Assembly: GCA_905221605.1 (NCBI GenBank)
Contig: CAJNDS010000041.1
Location: 72,501 to 134,500, forward strand
Length of the DNA stretch: 62,000 nt
From: Symbiodinium natans
Lineage: Eukaryota; Sar; Dinophyceae; Suessiales; Symbiodiniaceae
Reading direction: 5' to 3'
In this document: in pieces, positions 1-10,770 of the stretch
How the letters are laid out: every line of letters begins with the position of its first letter
Numbering within the stretch: position 1 is the stretch's first letter
The notes under the pieces: model-generated
Databases searched by the model: none
What the model saw: only the letters and a program-made list of their open reading frames with translations
What the model was told of the DNA's origin: nothing
Translations under genes and position numbers: made by a program

Positions 1-440
1 GGGTCTTTATTGGGTTTATTAGGGTTTGTGTTTTTTTTCTTTTTGGTGTTTTTTCCGTTTTTAGATTGTTGGGGTTTCTTTATAATAGGGCTTATAGGGT
101 TTCTTAGGGTTTTTTAATAGGGTTTTTATTGGGATTTCTGAGGGTTTGTTTTGTAGGGTTTAATAGGGTTTGATAGGGTTTATTGGGTTTCTTTTTTATT
201 GGGGTTTCTTAGGGTTTCTTTACTGGGTTTATAGAGTAATTATGTTTTTGTTTGATAGGGTTTACAGAGTAGGGTTTAATTGTGTTTCTTAGGCTTTCTT
301 TAATAGGGTCTAACAGGGTTTATTAGGGGTTTTTATTGGCGTTTATTGCAGCAGGGTTTGTTCAAATGGTGTATGTGGGTTTTCCCAAACAGCGAAGCTA
401 TGGGGTTTCCACATATTGAGGAAGGAAAGGGAGAGTGTGC
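1..440 (+). repeat. Degenerate telomere-like repeats
   Basis: Irregular units such as GGGTTTATTAGGG, GGGTTTCTTAGGG and TAATAGGGTTT fill this stretch. They look like decayed or expanded versions of TTTAGGG with extra T-rich spacers. No exon-like segment is visible. Confidence 0.7.
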
Positions 441-489
441 CGCACTGTCCGGGATCCGGTTTGTCTCCCTTCATAAGTTCCTTCTGTCA

Positions 490-905
490 CCTTGTCTCCC
501 TGGGAGCCGGATGCTGTGACGCGCTTCTGGGGACGGGCAGGATTTGTAATTTGTTTTTTGTTTTATAATGTGCTATTGTCTCCCCTCATGTCTCGTTTTC
601 TGGTGTCCGACACGGGCAGCCGGATGCTGTGACGTGCTACCGGGCATCGGCAGGCTTTGTCTTCCTTCAGATTGTGCCATATTCTCCTTCATGTCTTGTA
701 TTCTGGTCTCTAAGCATGTGCATGCTTGTCTTCATTTTGTCGGCATGTGTTTTGTCCATTGTTTTTCTGCTGTCCGAGATGGGGAAACAGATGCTGCGAT
801 GTTCTCGGTAAAGGCAAGGTTTGCTTTTCTTCATGATATGCTGTTGTGTTCCTTCATGTCTCGTTTCCTACTGTCTGAGATAGAGGGCGACATGTTCTGG
901 GCGTG
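490..905 (+). repeat. Imperfect tandem repeat, about 130-190 bp period
   Basis: Three diverged copies share the order: GTCTCCTTCATGTCTCGTTTTC, a TGGTGTCCGA-like segment, then CCGGATGCTGTGACG and GGCAGG(C/A)TTTG. The best-matching pair is around 510-545 and 618-655. The short open frames here are by-products of the repeat; no protein family is recognised. Confidence 0.6.
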
Positions 906-1655
906 GTGTTTCGTCTTGCAAAATCTTGGTAAACCATGTTAGCACTTTGCATGAACATTGTCAGGTTGAAGACGTGAGGCTGACAACCCTAGACTCTGGA
1001 CCTGAGACATCCTGAAACCATAAACATAAACCCTGATCGCTTTTGATTCGGAATCTAGATTTTACTCGAGGGCAACATGCTAAATCTCAAGCAACATCCC
1101 TTGGTATGTACCTTCGTAGACTTGCTGAGCGCTGTTTTGTTCCAGCCGCAGCATTCTGCCACTTGACACTGCGGAGTCATAGCAGATATCTGCGCATACT
1201 TTATTGCGCTCGTTTTACGCATACCTATTTGTTTGATCGGAAGCAGCTGCGCGACCCCAGCATGTGAACAAATGCCCAGTTCACTCACACCCTTACGATT
1301 CAACCGCAACCTTAGCGTGTTGTGACCAGAATGCTGGGCTAGCTCGGCATTTTGCCTTTGGGGTGGGATGGCGAAACCCCTTGCGTGGGGTATTTGCTGG
1401 CTGTTCTTGACATCATGCAACCTGAAAGCTCCTACTTTTGTAGTTTGTGCTGTTTCTGTTTGGGGTCGAGGCTGGTGGAATTTGAATGCTTCGGCTTTAG
1501 GCTGAGTTGTTAGGGCTTAATTACTGGGTTTATTCGGGTATTCGAGGCTTTTTGGATTGGGTTTGTAGGGTTTCTTGGGCTTCTACAGAAAGGGGCCACA
1601 TGTCAGAAGGGATCTCCTTCACCCCGCCTCTGGTGGGGGTTGGTGGAATTGAGAA
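906..1655. other. No gene recognised
   Basis: Mixed-composition sequence. The longest open frame (minus strand, 1055-1420) shows no recognisable motif and no splice-flanked exon character. Weak TTTAGGG-like words occur around 1500-1580. Confidence 0.5.
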
Positions 1656-1659
1656 GGCT

Positions 1660-1772
1660 CTATATGGGTGGTTGTCAAAATTATGGTCACTTTTTGGATC
1701 CCTATCATAATACGGCACCTTTCTTTTACGGTACCCCAAAAGGGATCATAGTTTTGACAACCACCCATATAG
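1660..1772. mobile_element. MITE-like element with 21-bp perfect terminal inverted repeats
   Basis: The 21 bases at 1660-1680 (beginning CTATATGGGTGG) are the exact reverse complement of 1752-1772. The 113-bp unit has no coding capacity. It resembles a non-autonomous TIR element or introner and lies upstream of the first recognised exon. Confidence 0.8.
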
Positions 1773-1849
1773 CCTCTAGGGGCCTCCCGGCATATCGCTC
1801 CTAGGCCAACGCCCGCAGCTTTCTAGGACCCTACTTTCTAGGACCCTCA

Positions 1850-1913
1850 ACCCTAAATCTAAATCCTAACCCCTAAATCCTAAACCCTACCCTAAAGCGT
1901 GCACCCTAAACCC
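1850..1913 (-). repeat. Degenerate CCCTAAA array
   Basis: Several CCCTAAA/CCCTAACCCCTAAA units on the + strand, followed by exon-like GC-rich DNA at 1930-2040 that could not be framed. Confidence 0.7.
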
Positions 1914-2112
1914 TAACGCCCCGGAGTAGACGCCTTGGCAGCCCAATTTTTGAGAACGCCGCCCGAGATCCCATGCAAAGAAGTCCGCGCTCGTACATGT
2001 TTCCCGGCGTCGCAGTCCCGCGTCTTCCCAAAAACCGTGTGTACACGCCAAGTCCTAAACCCTAAATCTGCATCTCACAACCCCCCAACCCCTCAAACTC
2101 CGGCTTCTACAG

Positions 2113-2944
2113 GAGGCGCCCACGGAGGCGGCTCCGTCCTCGGCGGCGTTGGGGCCGTTGGGGCGGTCGCCTGGCAAGCTCAGGGAGGGGCCGAAGAAGC
2201 AGCTCAAGAGGTGTTGTAAAATAGGGAGGGTCCACTTGCAGACACTGCTTAGTGCTCTATAGAATCCTTCAAGGATGCAAAAGGACCCCTCGTTTAGGAG
2301 TTGGAGTGTAGAATAGGACCCTTGAGGCATTTCTGACAGTCATCTCCCGTCGGGGAGTACGGCTTCCAAAACCTGTGAGCCTTGTAACGCAAAACAGGCG
2401 AGACCCTGAAAACGGGACCATGTCCTACTTACCCCTATACTTCAGAGAACCCCCCCCCTCCCCCAAACCCTAGTACGGTCCTCGGCACAGCGGCCCCAGA
2501 CCATTCCCTAAACCCAAAACCCTAAACCCTAAACCCTATACCCTAAACCCAAAACCCTAAACCCTCAACCCTCAACCCTCAACCCTAGACCCTACACCCT
2601 AAACCCTAAACCCTAAACCCTAACCCCCTTGCCAGGACTCTGGCCACCCTTCTGCCTTCGGCGAGCTTCCAGGCCGCGGGGCTTCGGGCTTGAGAAAACC
2701 CCGTCGCCAAGAATAGTATGCACCCTGAACCCTAAACCTTAAACCCAAAACCCAAAACCCTAAACCCTAAACCCTAAACCCTAATGAAACCCTTTCTAAG
2801 GGCTTCTATAGGTCTCTCTCCTTCCGCAAGAGAGGCAGAAAGCCCTGAAGCCTCGGCTGTGCCAGGCCGTGCTGACGGAGGCCTTGTCCTTGGTGCAGGC
2901 AGCTCTTCGGGCAGCTGGTAGGGTTAGGGTTTAGGGTTTAGGGT

Positions 2945-2983
<39 letters not shown>

Positions 2984-5900
2984 GATATTTAGGCTTCAGC
3001 TAGCCAGCTTCACCTTGAAGATGCCCCTCAATTCCATCAGTAAGGTTCCGTTGGGCCCTTTGGAGGCTTGAGCCGCAAACCCTTATAACCTATGGAGTCG
3101 GGTCAGGTTCGAAGACCCCTTAAAGCCCCAAACTCCGAAACTCTCAGGGGGCTTCAGCTGCTCTTGAATCGTACGCTCCAAGTTGGGTTGATCTGAATTC
3201 TGTCCGCCTCCACCAAGTGGGATTTGTCCGAAACCCTAAACCCTGAACCCTAAACGGCCCTAAACCCTAAACCCTCCCCTCAACCCCCTCATCCCCCTCA
3301 ACCCGAACCTCAGAAGACTTTTCCAGGAGGTGGCCTTGAGGTGCCTCGCGGGGGATGCCCAGGTGGGGTCTGAGAGTTCAGGGTTGAGGGTTTGCAGGGT
3401 TGAGGGTTTGCAGGGTTGAGGTTTAGGGTTTAGGGTTTAGGGTTTAGGGTTTAGGGTTTAGGGTTTAGGGTTTAGGGTTTAGGGTTGAGGGTTGAGGGTT
3501 TAGGGTCTCCAATCTTCCCCCCATGAAGGGCCAAACGTTCCCTGTTATTACGTGTGTCTTAGCCTCCTAGGGGGCCACACCCTAAACCCTAAACTTTTCT
3601 GAGCCCAAAAATTACCTTGCAGAGTAGGTCTGCTGAGTTTGTGGGGTGCGTCTTATGTTTAGAGGCTTTAAGGTTTAGGGAGAGTGGGGGAGTGAAGATG
3701 GGTACAAGGTTGAAGCAAGCGGATCTAAACCCCCCACCAAACCGATAGAAACCTTACACCCTTAAATCGCGAACACCCCCTTAAACCCCTGACCCCTCAG
3801 TTTGCCATCTGCTCCCTAAGCCCTATAGACCCTAAACCCTGAACCCTAAACCCTAAACCCTAAACCGTAAACCCTAAAGCCTAAACCTTAAACCCCAAGC
3901 CCCAAACCCTAAACCCGCTGCCTGCAATGCCCTCTGGCAGGTGAAGCCCTTTGGGTCACTTCTGCAGGGCACGTTCCTGGAAGGCGGGGGCTCAATTGGC
4001 TCAAGGCTTCAGGGTTCCGGGCCGCTATTTAGGGAATCTAGGGGTCGCAGGAGTGACTAATATTACTCCCTTATGGTCCCTAAATATGGTCCCTAAATAT
4101 GGTCCCTAAATATATGTCTACTGTACTCTCATTATTAAGGCCTCTACATTAGGTAGGTTTAGAGGTTTAGGGCTTTGTTAAGGGTCTTCGTTCCGGAAGG
4201 CTAGGGTTTCCTTGGGCCCTTCCCTTACGGTCCGGAGATTACGGTTTGGGGTTCCGAGTTCCCTCGGCCCTAAAGCCCTAAGCAGCCCTAAACCCTAAAC
4301 CCTAAACCCTATAAACCCTAAACGGGTGGGGGCGGGAGCGCCAAGGATCCGACCTGGACCTTTTCATCTCCAGCGACGCCTTGGGCAACCAGTCCCAGGG
4401 ACGGCGCTGGCATCAGGCGCCTTGCGCTGGGTTTTGACGCTAAAACAGTCGAGCCTTTCAGTGCTTTCAGAGGTTTTGGGGTGCTTCCGGAGGTTCCGCG
4501 GGCCCCCAAAACCCGCAAGCCCTAAACTCCTCAACGTGCTGCTAACGCTACGCGACCCACCTCGGCCACGGGTCTCCTGTGCAGAAGCCGACATGCCGAA
4601 TCGATCTGCAACTTCCAAAGCTTCCATTCTTTCAGAGGGCCAACCCAAACACTCACCAGCTTTGAGCTCAAAACCTAGCGACTGCAAGTGCCGCGTCTCC
4701 GGGTGTGGTGTGCGTGACCGATGTGTCCGCGCTGTGTGGGAAGGGTGTGCTCCGGGTGGGGGCATGGTTGGGGGCATGGTGCGCGCGTGTCGATCTTTGC
4801 AGGCGCAGGTGTCGGCGCTCCAGACCTTGATGCAGGGGCTGCCGCAGCAGATCTTCGTGGTCAAGGAAGACCTTGCCAGGGTAGACCGGTGGGCATAGAC
4901 ATCTAGCCGTGCCATAGCTGCTACTTCTTCTTCTCACGACGACGACTACAACTGCAACCGCCAGTGCCACTACCATGACAGGGGCGGCGACGACGACGAC
5001 GGCAGCGGCGGCGGCGGCGGCGCTACGACCACGACCACGACCGAGACCGAGACCGCGACCGCGACCACGACCACGACCACACCGCCACTACCATTACGAC
5101 GACGACGACGACTACTACTACTACTGCTACTACTACTGCTACTGCTACTACTACCACTACTACTGCTTCCCCAGGCGACAGACTGTATGCGTTATTCTAC
5201 ATGAGGGTTTCTTGTAGGGGCCTTAAGCAAGGCGCTCAAAGCCACTTTGGAGACTCGGAACATCTCCGCTAAAGGAGACCCGCTTCGGCTGGCATGTCCG
5301 CGTTCCCATCTTGTCCCCCGGTCGCACTCCGAGACCTTTGTGGCGACACAGATTGGGTGTAGGTGAAGCTTCACCCCCCCCAACAGTAAGCACTAGGCTG
5401 GACATCCCTAAGCGCCAGAAGCTTTTGGTCCCAAAGCCCCTGCAAGTCCGACACCTGCAGGCTATCCTAGTCTTTAAGACTCCTCTTCTCTTCTTCTTTA
5501 CTTTTTTTTGAATCCCCTAAGGGCCGTAAACCCCCCACTCCGACGCTATCCTCGGCGGTTGGACCCCGAGGATCCTGGACTTCTTCCCCCCGGCCTCCGG
5601 GCCCTTGGAACTCCAACTGCGGGAGCCCATCCAGGCGCGTTCTTCTTTGCCCTTTTCATGTTTTTTTTTTTTTTTTTTGGGGGGGGGGGGGGTTAGGGGC
5701 AGGTATTTTCATGATAGTAAGTATGCAATGTTGCTGCTGTTAGTTCTTTTTCGCGGCGAGGGTGTGCGGGGATGTTGGGGGCATGAGGGGTCTACAAAGG
5801 GGCGGCCAGCGCTGTATCCTGAACTCAGCCTTCCCGTCCCCAATCAGAACCACCCAAAGACAGGGGTCTTATAGCTCTCAGAGGCACAGGGTGTTTGCTT

Positions 5901-8900
5901 TAGGGTCAAGTTAGGAAGGCAGGGGGGGGGGGGGGGGGAAAGCTGCTAAAGACTTTTACTACATAGGAGAGACCCCAAAAGTGACAAGATAAGGTCCTAA
6001 ACCCTAAGCCCTAAACCCAAAATCCTAGGCCCTAAGCCTTAAACTGGGCCCCAACACCCCAAGCCCCAAGTCCAGGTCGACATTAGCATGGGCGAGCTGG
6101 ACTCCTGCGGTGTGCCCAAGGGCCACGTGGACCAGCTGATCCAGCATGCGCTCGCCAACGTGCCCAAGGCGCGTTGCTCTACAGTGTTCAGGGTTTATTC
6201 CCACACCCCCCCTTCCCCTGGGGCTTGAAAGGAGGGCAAGATCTACCCGCAAGCCCTGAACGCTACACCCGGAACCCCGCAACCCGCACCGTAAAGCGGT
6301 TGGGTTCACGAGGCTTCAGCCCAGTTTGCTTGACCTGAGGCTTTGGGGTTTGCCAGTCCCCGGCGTCCTTCCAGATGTGTTTCATTTTTGAGTAACAGAG
6401 ATGCAGCACTGATGCAGCGTTTAGGGCAGGCCCGTCTACAAGGCTCTCTCAAAAAACAGCCGAAACCTCAGTCGGGTACCTGGACCATGCGTTCAGACTT
6501 TCGGCCAGGTTTCGCCTTTGTTAAACAGCCCCCTAATCTCTGAACCCTAACCCTAAACCCCAAACCCCCCCCCCCCCAAAGCTGAAATGCCAGCTTCCTC
6601 CTCGGCCCCGTGGCAGGCGTCTTGCCTAGTGCTGCTGGTGAAGCGGTGGGCGAAAATCGAGGATCCGAACTCCAAATGCTACATACATAAATGGGAGTTT
6701 ACGATATTCGGGGTACCTTCTTTTGGGTCTGGTAACTCATGGACATTTGAGGGTTTACGATCATAAGGGACCCCTAACATAGACCCTCAAATTGTAGGAC
6801 CCCCTCCATCCTCAAAAGCCCTACACCCACATATTTTACGGCTTGCAAACAAATCCGAAGCTCGAGGGCCTCAACAAGTCCTTCGAGGGTCACCTCTCCC
6901 CACTGGCCTGGACGCTGCTTTGCCTCTATTTCCTGGTGCCCCTGGCTTCGTTGAGCCAAACTCCGGGGTTGAACGGTTTTAGGGTTCAAGGGTGTTAGTA
7001 GGGTTTTCAGGGTTTCAGGGTTTTAGGGTTTTTAGGTTTTTGTTTTGGGTTTTGGGGATTTAGGGTGTTAGTAGGCTGGGGTTTTAGGGCTTTTAGGGCT
7101 CCGGGCTTAAGGTCTAGGGATGTAGAGTTGCAGGGGCGTCAGAGGTTTAGGTCTTCCGGCGCCCCCTCGAGGTCTTCGGAACCCTACACCCCGAAGCCAA
7201 ACACCTTTCCGCAAGCCGCCCTCTCAGGTAGAGGCCTTCGGAACCCTAAACCCTGTAAACCCTAAACCACCCTACACCCTACACCCTAAACCCTAAACCC
7301 TAAACCCTAAACCCGAAACCCGAAACCGGAAACCCGAAACCCGAAACCCGAAACCCGAAACCCGAAACCCGAAACCCTAAAGCCCTAAAGCCCTAAAGCC
7401 CTAAAGCCCTAAACCTAAACCCTACACCCGGAAACCGCCCTCAGGTAGTCCGGGGGGTGCTGCAGCAGAGCGCCCTGGCCGCTGTGGGCCGAGGAACGCC
7501 CCCGGCGCCCAGCGCGCAGCTCTGCGAGTCCTGCGTGTCGCATCACGAGCCTCGGCTAGCCCCCCAAGTGGGTGTAGTTCAGGGTTTTTAGGTTTTAGGG
7601 TTTAGGATTTTGGGTGGTTCCTTTCAGAGATTCCCTAAATCTGTGGCTCCGTGTTGTAATGGGAAACCCCCCCCCTCCCAAAAGGGGCCGACATTTCGAG
7701 AGAGGGGTGGCGCTTCGGGAAGAATCCCTCAACATGGCCGGTGTTTTGGGAGCTCGTTGGGGAATCTCGAGCCTGAGGCTTCAAGAGGATGTATTTGCTT
7801 GTTTTGACTAGGGAATCAGGGAATTCGGTACAGGTGTAGAATCCCTTAAAGGATTTAGCTAGCGAGATATAAGGCACTTACTTCCCTCATTCCCTACTAC
7901 GAACCAGTAGGTTTAGTTGCAGCTCATATGGGCTCACGGCCTTTTCAGAGCTTCGATGAGGGGGCTCGAGAATTTGCGTTCACCCCGGAACTTTTTCGGC
8001 TGGAACTAAGGAGCTGGCGGACTTCTTCGACATGGCGACCCCTCCGAACTGATTTGGGGGTTTCCGAAAATGGGGGTACCCTTTTCGGGGGTCGCATCAA
8101 GGGGATTCTATCCTATTTGGGGTATAAAAGGGGTACCCGCCATTTCGGGACATGCACATTGGGGGTTGAGGGTTTAGGGGTTTTGGGGTCTTGTTGAGGG
8201 TTGATGGGGGATGCAGGGGCAAAATACGCAAAGCACCCAGACTCCCAGCCCCCCTATAGACTTGTGCGTGCCTTCTCAGGGTTTAGGGCTTCTTGGGTTC
8301 TTCAAGAGCCTATGCCAAGCTACTCGTGTCTCCCCATTGGGAGGGCTTTAGGGCTGGTGTGCTTCATAGGGGTTTGGGTTGATAGGGCCTAGGGTTTTAG
8401 GCTATGGCTGAGGAACCACTAGAGTATACATAGATAGAATGAGAATACTCTGAAATATGCATATATATATATATACACCTCTATATATATACACACACCA
8501 CATTGGCAAGTGGATGTTATGTTACAATATCATTCAAATGTTACTCAGGTGGCGGGCTTTCAGAGGTGGCTTACAATGCGCGCCCCGAACACAGGCGGCC
8601 GGGGGGGGGGGGGGGGCACCTTGTTCGAGATTACGCCCTATACCCTAACACCCCTTAAGCCCCAAACTTCCCTAAACCCTGAACTTCCCTAGAGCCCTAA
8701 ACTTCCCTAAACCCCGAAACCCCTAAAACCCCCAAAGCCTCTAAAAACCCTCAAACCCCCTACACTCCGTAAAGCCCTAAGGCACGAGTTTCATGCATTC
8801 CGCATGAAGCCAGGGGTAGGCGCTTTAGGGCCTCGGGGGTGGAGGGGGGGTCCTGTAATCAGGGTCCAGTAGTTTGAGGGGAGCTCCTCCAAATTTTGGA

Positions 8901-9616
8901 CAAAATGCCCAGTTAGCAATTAGCCAGCCTGAAGCCCCTCCTCACACCCCGAAGCCTCTGAGGCTGAGAGCTTAGGATCCTCATAAGATCCCAAACCCTC
9001 AGTGGTGTGGTGCTTCCACAAAGCTTCCTGTAACAAAACATGCAAGAGCCTAGGCAATGGCCACCCTCAGCAATCACAAGCGCTGCCCTCCTCCATCAGA
9101 GGCCCCCAGCCCCAAACCCTAAACCCTCCCTCAACCCTAAACCCCTAAGCCCTAACACCGGAACCCTAAACCCGTACTTGCCCCCCCCCCCTCCTTCTGA
9201 GCCCCTGAGAGGCCCCCTGGGCGTTGGCCTGATGCCCTGCCGGGAGACCTGCGGTCGCGCGGACGACGCGGCCGTCTTCTTCCTGGAAGACCCTGCGGCC
9301 AGGCGCCAGGGGGTTTAGGGTTTAGGGTTTAGGGATATTTAGGGTTTAGGGTTCAGGGTTCAGGGTTCAGGATTTAGGGGTGTAGTAGGGGTGTAGGGTT
9401 TAGGGTTCAGGGTTTAGGGCTTAGGGTGCAGGGTTGAGGCTTTCTGGTTGAGGGTTTAGGGTTGTCAATTTAGGGTGCAGGGCTGGGGCTCAAGGTTTAG
9501 GGTTTATAGGGTTTAAGGTGCCGGGTTGGGGGTGTAAGGTTTAGGGTTTAGGGTTGGAGGTTTTAGGGTAGTGTGGGGTGTGAGGAGGGGAGGGGGGGGC
9601 GGGGTTGGGAGGGAGT

Positions 9617-9651
<35 letters not shown>

Positions 9652-10340
9652 CTTCTTTGTGGTTTCAATTCTGGGTTATGATTTTACACTAGTCTTTGCT
9701 TGGGCTGGTAGGGATCGTAACGGTAGGGGTTTTGGTTTCAACAGGCTTTGGGCTAACCTGTTTCGTGCTTGGGGGCCTAGGGGGCCTGAGGGCTTGGAGG
9801 AAGCCCCTCAAAAACTTTAAGGGGCCTCGAACCCTGAACCCCTGCAACCCCGAACTCCCCAATCCCAAGCCGAATACAGGATTTGGTTGGTTTTTCGGGT
9901 GGCTAAAAACTTTAGACCCTGAGGTTCTTGGGACAAGATTCAGAGACTGATAAGCTCAGCCAAGGGCGGTGTCGATCGAGGGCGTCAACGTGGCGCGGGG
10001 AGTGAAGAATCTGCATCTCAGGAAGTCTTGAACAGTTGTCTAGTTTGGCCGTGCGTATACTCACCAGAAACAGCAATCACTACAGTAGATGCTGAGTTTT
10101 TTTGCTGCGTTCGTAAGACAGTCTGCGGGGGAACCGTAAACCCTAAACCCTAAACCCTAAACCCTAAACCCTAAACCCTAAACCCTAAACCCTAAACCCT
10201 AAACCCTAAACCCTAAACCCTAAACCCTAAACCCGTCAACCCTTCAACCCTAAACCATATTCGTTAAATCGTAGCAGCATAGGCAGAAGTGGCAGCATCT
10301 TCTGGCACGCTGCCAAGGCCTGTGCGACTCTTCGCGGAGG
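2113..10340 (+). CDS. Non-canonical nucleotidyltransferase (poly(A)/poly(U) polymerase type), 16 exons, ends unresolved
   Basis: Exons read by eye: 2113-2210, 2636-2672, 2866-2898, 3327-3362, 3941-3983, 4346-4416, 4803-4879, 5571-5634, 6076-6168, 6617-6661, 6867-6935, 7445-7567, 8011-8050, 9212-9312, 9981-10021, 10283-10340. Each starts directly after AG with a G, and codon phase is kept at every junction except 4879/5571, where the donor would be GG. Catalytic core: VKPFGSLLQGTFLE (exon 5) joins GSDLDLFIS (exon 6), giving the G-S plus D-x-D metal-binding motif. VDISMGELDSCG (exon 9) supplies the third Asp. LVLLVKRWAKIE joins GLNKSFEGHLSPLAWTLL (exons 10-11), the central/PAP-associated domain signature; NVARGVKNL follows in exon 15. 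The family transfers AMP or UMP to RNA 3' ends; the substrate cannot be told. No start codon or terminal exon was identified; the N-terminal exon is Ala/Pro/Lys-rich. Introns carry TTTAGGG at their 5' and CCCTAAA at their 3' sides. Confidence 0.82.
2507..2632 (-). repeat. CCCTAAA array before an exon acceptor
   Basis: CCCTAAA units with CCCTCAA and CCCAAAA variants, ending a few bases before the TTGCCAG acceptor of the exon at 2636. Confidence 0.9.
2921..2990 (+). repeat. TTTAGGG/TTGAGGG array after an exon
   Basis: Two TTTAGGG units followed by locally homogenised TTGAGGG units, just downstream of the exon at 2866-2898. Confidence 0.9.
3388..3510 (+). repeat. TTTAGGG array in the 5' part of an intron
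   Basis: About nine perfect TTTAGGG units flanked by GTTGAGG variants, 25 bases after the donor at 3363. Confidence 0.92.
3830..3915 (-). repeat. CCCTAAA array in the 3' part of an intron
   Basis: CCCTAAA with single-base variants, ending 25 bases before the exon at 3941, which encodes the nucleotidyltransferase G-S motif. Confidence 0.9.
4051..4100 (+). mobile_element. Family G element fragment
   Basis: GTGACTAATATTACTCCCTTATGGTCCC resembles the core shared with 30751-30812, 32146-32206 and 61608-61651, with reverse copies at 24628-24693 and 40590-40666. It is followed by a triplicated TGGTCCCTAAATA unit. Confidence 0.5.
4975..5170 (+). repeat. Trinucleotide-rich tract (GAC/GCG/TAC)
   Basis: Runs of GACGAC, GGCGGC, GACCAC and TACTAC. 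The Arg-Pro and Asp-Tyr translations are simple-sequence artefacts inside the intron between exons 4803-4879 and 5571-5634. Confidence 0.85.
5659..5692 (+). repeat. Poly-T to poly-G switch tract
   Basis: A long T run passes directly into a G run. Equivalent C-to-A or T-to-G switches occur at 22152-22186, 25562-25580, 55377-55405 and 61656-61811. Confidence 0.8.
6691..6810. mobile_element. Family A TIR element, degraded
   Basis: ATGGGAGTTTACGATATTCGGGG at 6691 and GAGGGTTTACGATCATAAGGG further on both match the left end of family A. The element lies in the intron that follows the exon ending at 6661, whose donor is GA. Confidence 0.55.
7237..7425 (-). repeat. CCCTAAA/CCCGAAA/CCCTAAAG mosaic array
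   Basis: Three variants are each locally homogenised: CCCTAAA, then about nine CCCGAAA, then CCCTAAAG. The array ends just before the exon at 7445. Confidence 0.92.
8051..8152. mobile_element. Family A TIR element starting at an exon end
   Basis: CCGAAAATGGGGGTACCC on the left and GGGTACCCGCCATTTCGG on the right are inverted copies with two mismatches. The intron begins GATTTGGGGGTTTCC directly after the exon ending at 8050, so the element itself would supply the GA donor. Confidence 0.65.
8458..8504. repeat. TA/CA microsatellite
   Basis: Alternating TA with short CA runs in the intron between exons 8011-8050 and 9212-9312. Confidence 0.85.
9313..9560 (+). repeat. TTTAGGG-type array beginning at a splice donor
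   Basis: The exon ending at 9312 runs straight into GTTTAGGGTTTAGGG, so the telomere-type repeat provides a GT donor. Later units are mixed (TTCAGGG, TGTAGGG). Confidence 0.85.
9618..9650 (+). repeat. Poly-G tract
   Basis: About 33 consecutive G with one break at its left; the polyglycine open frame is an artefact. Confidence 0.9.
10136..10250 (-). repeat. CCCTAAA array, about 14 perfect units
   Basis: Perfect heptamers in the 3' part of the intron before exon 10283-10340. Confidence 0.95.
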
Positions 10341-10393
10341 GTTTGGGGTTCAGGGGGTTTAGGGTTTAGGGTTTAGGGTTTAGGGTTTAGGGT
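10341..10393 (+). repeat. TTTAGGG array starting at a GT donor
   Basis: The exon ending CGGAGG at 10340 is followed at once by GTTTGGGG and then TTTAGGG units. Confidence 0.9.
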
Positions 10394-10499
10394 GAATGAA
10401 CAAGCAAAAGCTTGAAACCTTAAGCCGTTGAACCCTGAACCGCGAAACCTAAACCCAGAGCCCTGCTACACCCTACTGCAGTAAACCCGCTAAGCCCCA

Positions 10500-10765
10500 T
10501 CAAGCCCTAAACCCTAAGCCTTGAACCCCAAACCCTAAACCTTAAACCCTAAGCCCCAAGCCCTAAGCCCCAAACCCTAACCCCTAACCCCCAAACCCTA
10601 AGCCCCAAGCCCTAAGCCCCAAACCCCAAACCCTGACCCCTAAACCCCAAACCCCAAACCCCAAACCCTAAACCCCAAACCCCAAACCCCAAACCCCAAA
10701 CCCTAAACCCTAAACCCCAAATCCTAAGCCCTAAACCCTAAACCCTAAACCCAAACCCTAAGCCT
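10500..10765 (-). repeat. CCCTAAA/CCCCAAA/CCCTAAG array
   Basis: A long mixed array on the C-rich strand that ends at the CACAG acceptor before 10771. Confidence 0.93.
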
Positions 10766-10770
10766 CACAG

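Noticed and set aside
1-440. True chromosome end
   Set aside because: Units are irregular and genes continue throughout; internal arrays of better quality occur everywhere, so this is not evidence of a telomere.
3996-4005. Relict dinoflagellate spliced leader (TTGGCTCAAG)
   Set aside because: Only the last 10 bases match and the upstream half is absent. A partial GGCTCAA at 43753 near HSP90 is weaker still.
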